Of a stretch of DNA of 5,719 nt, positions 1-5,719 are shown piece after piece. The first letter of the stretch is position 1, and every line of letters begins with the position of its first letter. Position numbers and translations under genes: made by a program. Source of the stretch: Paenibacillaceae bacterium (GTDB taxonomy: Bacteria > Bacillota > Bacilli > Paenibacillales > NBRC-103111); NCBI GenBank assembly GCA_020697475.1, contig JAJFMO010000275.1:1-5719 (forward strand). The letters are read 5' to 3'. The notes under the pieces were generated by a model. The model worked only from the letters and a program-made list of their open reading frames with translations, was not told where the DNA came from and ran no database searches.

Positions 1-336
1 ATCCAGCATTTCGATATCGCGGCAACGCTGTTCGATATGATCGGCCTCGAAGCGCCTGCGGATTGGGACGCGATATCGCTGTGGCCGCAGCTGGATCAAG
101 GTCGGGATGTTGTATTCTCCGAGCACGGCAAGGACAACGTATACAAGCAAGTGGATCAGGTTTGGATGATTCGCGACCGGGAGTATAAGCTGGTGCAGTA
201 TGACGACGAGACGTACGGGGAGTTGTACGATTTGCGGCAAGATCCTGAGGAGAAAAACAATGTATGGGATGATGAACGATACGAAGCGGTGCGCGGGCGG
301 TTGCTTGAAGCTGTCGCATCCCACGGGAGCCGGTAA
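1..336 (+). CDS. Sulfatase, C-terminal fragment (5' end outside window)
   Basis: The reading frame is open from the first base and ends at TAA 334-336, giving the last 111 residues of a protein whose start lies to the left. Two features mark it as the tail of a type I (formylglycine-dependent) sulfatase. Near the left edge is the segment DIAATLFDMIGLEAP, which matches the family's 'D-I-x-x-T-L-L-D-x-x-G' helix. Later comes GELYDLRQDPEEKNNV, the usual 'ELYDL-x-x-DP-x-E-x-x-N' C-terminal strand and turn. Between them, VFSEHG and WMIRDREYKLV fit the C-terminal subdomain in which a strand carrying the 'R-x-x-x-x-K' wording precedes the ELYDL motif. The enzyme would hydrolyse sulfate esters on a carbohydrate. 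The catalytic Cys/Ser motif and any signal peptide are outside the window, so cellular location and substrate cannot be judged. It ends 24 bases before the GH2 gene and is probably in the same operon. Its tail differs clearly from the sulfatase at the right end, so the two are not a recent duplication. I am confident of the family but not of the specificity. Confidence 0.9.
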   Translation: MQHFDIAATLFDMIGLEAPADWDAISLWPQLDQGRDVVFSEHGKDNVYKQVDQVWMIRDREYKLVQYDDETYGELYDLRQDPEEKNNVWDDERYEAVRGRLLEAVASHGSR

Positions 337-360
337 GTTTCGCGGCAAGGCGCGATTTCA

Positions 361-3285
361 GTGGAAGATATCGAGGTGAACTCAAGGTTGGACAGACGGC
401 AATGTTTTGATGACAATTGGCGGTTTTATTTGGGGGATCTGGAGAATGCACAGAACCCCTGTATGGACGATTCCGGGTGGAGAGCCATCGATTTGCCTCA
501 CGATTGGAGCATCGAAGGGGAATACGATGAGCATCATGCCACTGGTCAGCGAGGAGGCTTTCTGCCTGCCGGGATCGGATGGTATCGCAAGTCGTTCGAC
601 TTAAGTACAAATACGTCGTGCAAGAAAGTATGTATCGAGTTTGACGGAATTTATATGAACAGCGAGGTTTGGATCAACGGGCGGCATCTTGGCCGCAGAC
701 CTAACGGCTATATCGGCTTCGAATACGATCTGACTCCTTACTTGACAGAGGGAACGAATTCCATTGCGGTGCGTGTGGATACATCCCGGGCTCCCAGCGG
801 CAGATGGTACACGGGTTCCGGCATATACCGGCACGTATGGTTGACTGTAACGGAGAGCGTTTATGTAGCTCATTGGGGGACGTATATTGCCACGCCGACA
901 GTATCCGAAAGTTCCGCTACGGTGGCGATCCGGACGACGCTGTGCAACGATTTGGACGTCGAGCAGGCAGGCAAGCTTGTCTCCTCGATTCTTGATGCAG
1001 GCGGGCTAGCCGTGTGCTCGGTCGAATCGGACTTTTCGATTGCGGCAAACAATAGACGGGAACTATTCCAGACAGGAGAGGTGGGCAATCCCGCCCTGTG
1101 GTCGCCGGAAACTCCCAGACTTTATACCGTGGTAACCCAGGTGGTTGCAGATGATAAGACCATCGATGAATACGAGACAAGGATCGGAATAAGACAATTC
1201 GAGTTTCAAGCCGAGACGGGCTTTCAATTGAACGGCAAGCGGATGAAACTGCAAGGCGTCTGCCTGCATCACGATGCCGGACCCGTCGGGTCCGCCGTGC
1301 CGTACAAGGTGCTTCACAGGCGCTTGCGGTTGCTGAAAGAGATGGGCTGCAATGCGATTCGTACCGGGCATCATCCGTTTGCCCCGGAATTTTACGAAAT
1401 GTGCAACGAGATGGGTTTTCTGGTCGTGGACGAGGCGTTCGACGGGTGGGATGTGCCGAAAGCAACGGGGGATTACGGGAAATATTTTGCCCAGTGGTGG
1501 AAGACGGACCTTCGAGACATGCTGCACAGGGATCGCAATCATCCTTGCGTTATTTTGTGGAGTCTGGGAAACGAAGTGCGCGGGAAGACGGATGAGCAAA
1601 CCGCTTTGATGCAAAATTTCGTCCATGAGATCGATCCGACACGGCCGGTCACTTGCGGCAGGGGGGAAGAGGGCATCCTCGACGTGCAAGGCTTCAACGG
1701 CCACGGAGGCAAGCCGGGCGCATTGGAGGAGGTTCACGAGAAATACCCGGATCGGAAAATCATCTTGACAGAGGAGCCGCATACGTTCCAGACGAGGGGC
1801 TTCTACCGGACGCAGACGTGGTGGCGGGATAAAGATCAACCGCGGTATGAAATTCCCAATTTGACGGAACAGGAAATTTTTTTCGATGGGGCGCTGCAAT
1901 ATAACTCTTCTTACGACAACAGCGGTGTCCGCAACAGTGCCCGCAATTCCTGGAGACGGACGAGAGACTTGCCTTACGTCGGAGGAGAGTTCCGTTGGAC
2001 AGGCATCGATTACTTGGGGGAATCGTTCGGTTGGCCGGCCAGAATGGCCAACTTCGGCATCATCGATCTGTGCGGGTTTCCGAAAGACCATTACTATTTC
2101 TACCAGAGCCAGTGGACGGCTGAGCCTATGCTCCACCTGTTGCCGCATTGGACTCATCCCGGCTTGGAGGGAGTGGCGATTCCCGTCTGGGTTTACAGCA
2201 CCTGCGACCGTGTCGAGCTGTTCTTGAACGGAGCATCAATGGGTATTCATGAGATGGATGACGAGATGGTGTTGTGTTGGGACGTTCCTTACGTGCCCGG
2301 CACACTGGAGGCAAGAGGATTCAAGGATGATAAACAAGTCGTGGAGAAAAGCGTCCGCACAGCGTCCATGGCTCAAGGCATTCAAGTGCAGGCGGATAAT
2401 CAGGCATTGCTGCCTGATGGACGGGATATCAGTCATGTGGAGTTCCGCATCGTGGATAAGGAAGGGAATTTGGTTCCCCACGCCAACGATTTGATTACTT
2501 TCCATACACGCGGCCCTGTCCGCAATTTGGGGATGGAGAACGGCGATCCGCTGGATCTCACCCCACATAAAGTCAATTACCGTAAAGCTTTCTACGGGAT
2601 GGGGCTCGGTATTTTCCAATCCACAAGCGAGAAGGGTGACATTGAGCTTACAGCAGCCGGTATTGTTGGGGATACGCGGTTCGAAGAATCCACACAGGCT
2701 GCGATTGCCGTCACCAGATTGATGTTGAGAGGGAGCTTGCGAGAGAAGTCTTGTGCGGTGCATTACACGATGGACGGTTCGCTTCCGGATCGGAGTTCGC
2801 CACTGTATGATCAACCGTTGGCGATCGCCGAGCCCTGCACGATTCGCGCTGCAATATACATCGATGGCGAATGGATCATGAACGTCTACGCCGATTTCGT
2901 GAAGGGACGCAAGGAGAAAGTGATCGACTTGACCCATGGGAACCGCACTATGGACAGTTTGCCGCGTCCGCATGGACCGTTCGACGAAGAAATGGTCGGT
3001 CAATGGGAATGCGGCGCTCAGAAGCTCGTCTTTGTCCAGGATGGTTCCGTTCAGCGAGTGGTGCAGAAGGCGAAGGCGGAAGGTCGCGTGTTCGAGCATG
3101 TGGGGTATTGGTGGTACGACTTTCCCGATGATCCATTTGAAACGCCGGACGATGCAGGCAAAGGAGAGATTTGGTGGCCTGACGGACAAATTTCCAAGCT
3201 TTATCTGGAGAATCAAGAGGCACAACGGGTCGTTATGGATTTGCATGGGCATACCCTCGTTTTTCATAAACAGAATCAACAGTGA
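361..3285 (+). CDS. Glycoside hydrolase family 2 enzyme (beta-galactosidase-like), multidomain, cytoplasmic
   Basis: A retaining exo-glycosidase of family GH2, which cleaves a non-reducing terminal beta-linked sugar or uronic acid. Numbering is from GTG 361 (974 residues). Domains in order: N-terminal sugar-binding jelly roll, about 15-165 (DLPHDWSIEGEY, GIGWYRKSF, VWINGRHLG); immunoglobulin-like linker, about 170-275; TIM barrel, about 280-585; a DUF4982-type beta domain, about 590-660 (HLLPHW, VELFLNG); a GH2 C-terminal Ig-like domain, about 672-775 (GMENGDP at 724-730); a chitobiase C-terminal-like domain, about 795-850 (HYTMDGSLPD at 801-810); and a beta-rich tail, about 875-974. Catalytic candidates are E405 as acid/base (ILWSLGNE) and E471 as nucleophile (ILTEEPHTFQTRG; E472 is adjacent). 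Further barrel motifs are LHHDAG (302-307), NAIRTGHHP (331-339), VVDEAFDGW (355-363) and GEFRWTGIDYLGE (542-554). There is no signal peptide, so it should act in the cytoplasm on imported oligosaccharides. The start is uncertain: GTG 361 has a weak AAGG 10 bases upstream, while TTG 388 has a better ribosome site. GH2 membership is firm. The sugar (galactose, glucuronate or other) is not determined. Confidence 0.95.
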   Translation: MEDIEVNSRLDRRQCFDDNWRFYLGDLENAQNPCMDDSGWRAIDLPHDWSIEGEYDEHHATGQRGGFLPAGIGWYRKSFDLSTNTSCKKVCIEFDGIYMNSEVWINGRHLGRRPNGYIGFEYDLTPYLTEGTNSIAVRVDTSRAPSGRWYTGSGIYRHVWLTVTESVYVAHWGTYIATPTVSESSATVAIRTTLCNDLDVEQAGKLVSSILDAGGLAVCSVESDFSIAANNRRELFQTGEVGNPALWSPETPRLYTVVTQVVADDKTIDEYETRIGIRQFEFQAETGFQLNGKRMKLQGVCLHHDAGPVGSAVPYKVLHRRLRLLKEMGCNAIRTGHHPFAPEFYEMCNEMGFLVVDEAFDGWDVPKATGDYGKYFAQWWKTDLRDMLHRDRNHPCVILWSLGNEVRGKTDEQTALMQNFVHEIDPTRPVTCGRGEEGILDVQGFNGHGGKPGALEEVHEKYPDRKIILTEEPHTFQTRGFYRTQTWWRDKDQPRYEIPNLTEQEIFFDGALQYNSSYDNSGVRNSARNSWRRTRDLPYVGGEFRWTGIDYLGESFGWPARMANFGIIDLCGFPKDHYYFYQSQWTAEPMLHLLPHWTHPGLEGVAIPVWVYSTCDRVELFLNGASMGIHEMDDEMVLCWDVPYVPGTLEARGFKDDKQVVEKSVRTASMAQGIQVQADNQALLPDGRDISHVEFRIVDKEGNLVPHANDLITFHTRGPVRNLGMENGDPLDLTPHKVNYRKAFYGMGLGIFQSTSEKGDIELTAAGIVGDTRFEESTQAAIAVTRLMLRGSLREKSCAVHYTMDGSLPDRSSPLYDQPLAIAEPCTIRAAIYIDGEWIMNVYADFVKGRKEKVIDLTHGNRTMDSLPRPHGPFDEEMVGQWECGAQKLVFVQDGSVQRVVQKAKAEGRVFEHVGYWWYDFPDDPFETPDDAGKGEIWWPDGQISKLYLENQEAQRVVMDLHGHTLVFHKQNQQ
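373..379 (+). promoter_or_regulatory. Possible ribosome binding site pointing to a TTG start at 388 for the GH2 gene
   Basis: GAGGTGA is a seven-base match to the 16S anti-Shine-Dalgarno complement AGGAGGTGA and sits 8 bases before an in-frame TTG at 388. That start gives a protein beginning M-D-R-R-Q-C-F-D-D-N-W, 965 residues long, close to where GH2 homologues of this type usually begin. The competing GTG at 361 has only AAGG at 347-350, and the GTG at 376 lies inside this site. All starts share one frame, so only the first nine residues are in doubt. Confidence 0.45.
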
Positions 3286-3301
3286 TGTTGAAAATGAGTT
3301 C

Positions 3302-3308
3302 AGGGGGA
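3302..3308 (+). promoter_or_regulatory. Ribosome binding site for the solute-binding protein gene
   Basis: AGGGGGA lies 6 bases before ATG 3315. It decides the start among four in-frame candidates (GTG 3282, ATG 3285, ATG 3294, ATG 3315): none of the upstream ones has a purine-rich site at suitable spacing, and 3315 gives a normal short lipoprotein signal peptide. Confidence 0.75.
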
Positions 3309-3314
3309 ATTCAA

Positions 3315-4628
3315 ATGTTAGCGAAGATGGGCAAGAAAACGGCGGTTCTACTTCTGGCCGGTGCGGTATCCGTGCTGTTGTTCGGTTGCGGGGAATCGGC
3401 CGATCAATCAGGAGCAAGCGCAGAACCGGTTACTCTGAACGTGTTGAAAGGCCAGACTTCGGGATCCGCTGAAGAATTTCAACGTTATTTTGCCGACCCG
3501 GTGAAGAAGAAGTACCCGAATATTACGTTGCAATACGTGGAATTGGCCAAAGGCCAAAAGATGGAGGACTTGCTCACAGCCGGGGATTTCCCGGATATCG
3601 TGTTCAGTGGACGCCGGGGCGCGGTCAATACGATTACGACGTTGGACATTGCTCTGGATCTGAATCCGCTTGTAAAAAAACACAAGTTGGATATGGGCAA
3701 GTTCGATCCGACTTCCTTGGATGCCGTCAAGCCGTCCGATCCGCAAGGGGCGCTGTACATGATCCCGTATACCGCCAATTTTTACGCGATGGGCTATAAC
3801 AAAGATATTTTTGACCGGTTCGGCGTCCCCTACCCGAAGGAAGGAATGATCTGGGAAGATGTGATCGAACTGGCCAAGAAGGTTACACGCAACGAAAGCG
3901 GTGTGCAATATCGCGGCGTGGAGCCGGGGAACGTCCATCTGGTGGGACGCGGACTTTCGTTGGCTTATGTCGACCCGAAGTCGAACAAAGCGATCGTCAA
4001 CACGGATCAATGGAAGCGGGTATTCGATCTGACCGCTTCAATGTTTGAAATACCAGGCAATACTCCCCCTCAGGAGAAGTTCAAGGATGCGTTCGATCCT
4101 TTCTTCACCGACAAAAACATTGCCATGCTGCCGTATTATACGGCTTCGATTGTCGATCGCTTCCAAACGATGGGGGAAAATAGCCAGCCTTTTGCCTGGG
4201 ATTTGACAACGTATCCGAGCTTCAAGGAATCGCCGGGGATGACGGCGGAGGCCGATTCGAACGTTTTCATGATTTCCAAGACGAGCAAGCACCCTGACGA
4301 GGCGTTTCAGGTCATCGCCTTTCTTGCCGCGGATGAAGGCGTCCAAACGATGTGGGCCAAGATGGGGAAGCTGCCGTCACTCGAGATCAAGGGAATCGAG
4401 AAGCTGTATGGGCAGGATATTCCGGTATTGAAAGGGAAGAATGTTCCGGCTATTTTCAAGTCCAAAGTGCGCGTGGCGCATGAGGATACCGATTATGATC
4501 AAATGGCGAGAAATCAACTGCAAGCGGCTTTCACCGATGTGGTCTACAAGAAGCTGGATGTCCGGACCGCGCTGCGCAATGCGGAAGAAGCGATCAATAA
4601 GAACATTGCCAATGCAGGCAGTAAATAG
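3315..4628 (+). CDS. ABC transporter sugar-binding lipoprotein (extracellular solute-binding protein family 1)
   Basis: The substrate-capturing component of a carbohydrate-type (CUT1-like) ABC importer, 437 residues and anchored to the outer face of the membrane. The N-terminus is a lipoprotein signal peptide: lysines at positions 4, 7 and 8, a hydrophobic core TAVLLLAGAVSVLLF, and a lipobox LFGC with the lipidated cysteine at residue 25. A serine/alanine-rich linker (GESADQSGASAEP) follows, then the two-lobed binding fold. Family hallmarks are an early strand VTLNVLKGQ, DFPDIVFSG in lobe one, GALYMIPY at 145-152 followed by MGYNKDIFDRFGVPYP from 159, which is the usual hinge region, and a C-terminal helix ending EEAINKNIANAGSK. 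The length is normal for the family. The start was chosen because AGGGGGA lies 6 bases upstream. The gene begins 29 bases after the GH2 stop and ends 18 bases before a sulfatase, so the ligand is probably the sulfated oligosaccharide those enzymes process. That ligand is inferred from context, not from recognised binding residues. No permease or ATPase gene is present in the window. Confidence 0.93.
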   Translation: MLAKMGKKTAVLLLAGAVSVLLFGCGESADQSGASAEPVTLNVLKGQTSGSAEEFQRYFADPVKKKYPNITLQYVELAKGQKMEDLLTAGDFPDIVFSGRRGAVNTITTLDIALDLNPLVKKHKLDMGKFDPTSLDAVKPSDPQGALYMIPYTANFYAMGYNKDIFDRFGVPYPKEGMIWEDVIELAKKVTRNESGVQYRGVEPGNVHLVGRGLSLAYVDPKSNKAIVNTDQWKRVFDLTASMFEIPGNTPPQEKFKDAFDPFFTDKNIAMLPYYTASIVDRFQTMGENSQPFAWDLTTYPSFKESPGMTAEADSNVFMISKTSKHPDEAFQVIAFLAADEGVQTMWAKMGKLPSLEIKGIEKLYGQDIPVLKGKNVPAIFKSKVRVAHEDTDYDQMARNQLQAAFTDVVYKKLDVRTALRNAEEAINKNIANAGSK

Positions 4629-4634
4629 AAAGGA
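4629..4634 (+). promoter_or_regulatory. Ribosome binding site of the 3' sulfatase gene
   Basis: AAAGGA directly follows the stop codon of the solute-binding protein gene and sits 12 bases before ATG 4647. The spacing is longer than ideal, but no other start codon in this frame is near, and the ATG places the sulfatase N-terminal strand (RPNVIVFFTDQQ) at the expected position. Confidence 0.55.
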
Positions 4635-4646
4635 TACGGTTGTCTG

Positions 4647-5719
4647 ATGAAATCGCATGAACGCCCCAATGTCATTGTGTTTTTTACCGACCAGCAGAGA
4701 TGGGATACGACGGGGGTGCACGGCAATCCGTTGGATCTGACCCCCAACTTCGATCGCATGGCCAAGCAAGGCACCCACCTCTACCATTCCTTTACTTGCC
4801 AGCCGGTTTGCGGACCGGCAAGGGCGACTTTGCAGACCGGGATGTATGGAACGACGACGGGAAGCTATGCCAATGGGATCCCGTTGCCGCAGCATTGCCG
4901 GACGTTGGCCCATTATTTTCAAGAAGCGGGCTATCGGACCGGATATATTGGAAAATGGCATCTGGCTTCCAAGGAGCCCGTTCCGGAAGACGAACGCGGC
5001 GGTTACGAGTATTGGCTAGGCGCCAATGTGTTGGAGCACACTTCCGACGCTTACGATACGCTCGTTTATAACAACGACAATGAGCCGGTCAGTTTGCCGG
5101 GTTATCGGGCAGACGCTTTGACCGATGCGGCCATTCGTTATGTCGATGAGCATAAAACGGAGCCATTCTTCCTGTTTCTGTCTCACATTGAGCCGCATCA
5201 ACAAAATCATCTGGACAGTTATCCGGCTCCCGCGGGATATGAAGATCGGTACAGCGGGCGCTGGATGCCTGCTGATTTGGCGGCCTTGGGCGGTTCCGCC
5301 CATGCCCATCTTGGCGGCTACTACGGGATGGTCAAACGTCTGGATGAGGCGTTGGGGCGGCTGTTCGATTCGTTGCAAAGTCTGAAATTGGTTGATCGTA
5401 CAATTGTGCTGTTTACATCCGATCATGGCTGCCATTTCAAAACCCGCAAAGGGGGAAATGTGTACAAATCGACTTGCCATGAGAGCTCCATCCGCACCCC
5501 TGCGGCTCTTACGGGTCCTCAATTTAACCGGGGCGGTGAAGTACGCGAGCTGGTAAGTCTGATCGACATCCCGCCAACGCTGTTGGATGCCGCAGGAATC
5601 GAAATCCCCGCCGAGATGCAGGGTAGATCCATCCTGCCTCTCCTTAAGGGAGAAGATTGCGACTGGCCGGAGGAAGTTTTTATCCAAATCACCGGGAAAC
5701 GAATCAGCCGAGCGTTGCG
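4647..5719 (+). CDS. Cys-type sulfatase, N-terminal part (3' end outside window), probably cytoplasmic
   Basis: A type I sulfatase that hydrolyses a carbohydrate sulfate ester. It has 357 residues here and is open at the right edge; the usual family length suggests roughly 100 or more are missing. The N-terminal strand RPNVIVFFTDQQRWD supplies the metal ligand D15, with Q16 in place of the second Asp, a common variant. The signature is C55-G-P57-A-R59 followed by ATLQTG; C55 is the residue expected to be oxidised to formylglycine by a maturase (an anSME or FGE enzyme, not in this window). Other landmarks are GYIGKWHL in the middle of the N-terminal half, the metal-site motif TSDHG (D259, H260), a conserved lysine in VYKSTCHESSIRTP (K274), and SLIDIPPTLLDAAGI (D307 on). 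The final residues VFIQITGKRISRALR match the strand preceding the C-terminal ELYDL region of related sulfatases. There is no signal peptide, so it should work inside the cell on imported sugar. It lies 18 bases after the solute-binding protein gene. The substrate is unknown; the family call is firm. Confidence 0.94.
   Translation, partial: MKSHERPNVIVFFTDQQRWDTTGVHGNPLDLTPNFDRMAKQGTHLYHSFTCQPVCGPARATLQTGMYGTTTGSYANGIPLPQHCRTLAHYFQEAGYRTGYIGKWHLASKEPVPEDERGGYEYWLGANVLEHTSDAYDTLVYNNDNEPVSLPGYRADALTDAAIRYVDEHKTEPFFLFLSHIEPHQQNHLDSYPAPAGYEDRYSGRWMPADLAALGGSAHAHLGGYYGMVKRLDEALGRLFDSLQSLKLVDRTIVLFTSDHGCHFKTRKGGNVYKSTCHESSIRTPAALTGPQFNRGGEVRELVSLIDIPPTLLDAAGIEIPAEMQGRSILPLLKGEDCDWPEEVFIQITGKRISRAL

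Noticed and set aside
1279..1293. Perfect inverted repeat GGACCC-GTC-GGGTCC, a possible hairpin or operator
   Set aside because: It encodes part of a conserved GH2 segment (DAGPVGSA) in mid-gene and has no T-tract, so it is neither a terminator nor a likely regulatory site.
1063..2157. Long antisense open frame of 364 codons inside the GH2 gene
   Set aside because: It lies wholly within the GH2 gene, whose frame carries clear conserved catalytic motifs. The antisense translation shows no recognisable domain and is rich in Arg, Pro and His, as expected of a shadow frame.
3241..3270. Possible internal promoter before the binding-protein gene (TTGCAT, 18 bases, CATAAA)
   Set aside because: The -35 matches consensus at only three of six positions and the -10 at four of six. 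It lies inside the GH2 coding end, which is too weak to annotate.
2236..3417. Antisense open frame of 393 codons over the end of GH2 and the start of the binding-protein gene
   Set aside because: It crosses two well-supported genes and the gap between them and has no recognisable motif or convincing ribosome site, so I treat it as chance openness.
2936..3472. Plus-strand frame of 178 codons bridging the GH2 end and the binding-protein start
   Set aside because: It overlaps both genes in another frame and its translation has no domain character. The flanking frames have strong family motifs.
5016..5687. Antisense open frame of 223 codons over the 3' sulfatase
   Set aside because: It is a shadow of the sulfatase frame, which shows the metal-site and DIPPTLL motifs in this stretch. 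No domain is seen in the antisense translation.

Overview
The window looks like part of a carbohydrate-utilisation locus from a Gram-positive bacterium of the Bacillota, most likely Paenibacillus-like. This rests on the lipoprotein-type sugar-binding protein of an ABC importer, GA-rich Shine-Dalgarno sequences, use of GTG and possibly TTG starts, and a moderately GC-rich coding style. The taxon is an inference; nothing in the window fixes it.

Layout: four coding regions, all on the + strand, fill nearly the whole window. (1) The C-terminal 111 residues of a sulfatase run from the left edge to 336. (2) A large multidomain glycoside hydrolase family 2 (GH2) enzyme, about 970 residues, lies at 361-3285. 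(3) A sugar-type extracellular solute-binding lipoprotein lies at 3315-4628. (4) A second sulfatase starts at 4647 and runs off the right edge after 357 residues. Gaps between genes are only 24, 29 and 18 bases, and none holds a visible terminator, so the four genes are probably co-transcribed. There is no RNA gene, mobile element, CRISPR array or long non-coding stretch.

How the genes may work together: the lipoprotein would capture a glycan fragment outside the membrane and pass it to permeases that are not in this window. The GH2 enzyme and the 3' sulfatase both lack signal peptides, so desulfation and hydrolysis probably occur in the cytoplasm after uptake. Two sulfatases of different types beside a beta-glycosidase suggest a sulfated oligosaccharide carrying sulfate in more than one position or linkage. 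The exact glycan cannot be read from the sequence. Points worth a second look are this uptake-first sulfated-glycan module, the appended C-terminal domains of the GH2 enzyme, its unusual active-site wording, its uncertain start codon, and the solute-binding protein placed between enzymes without permeases.
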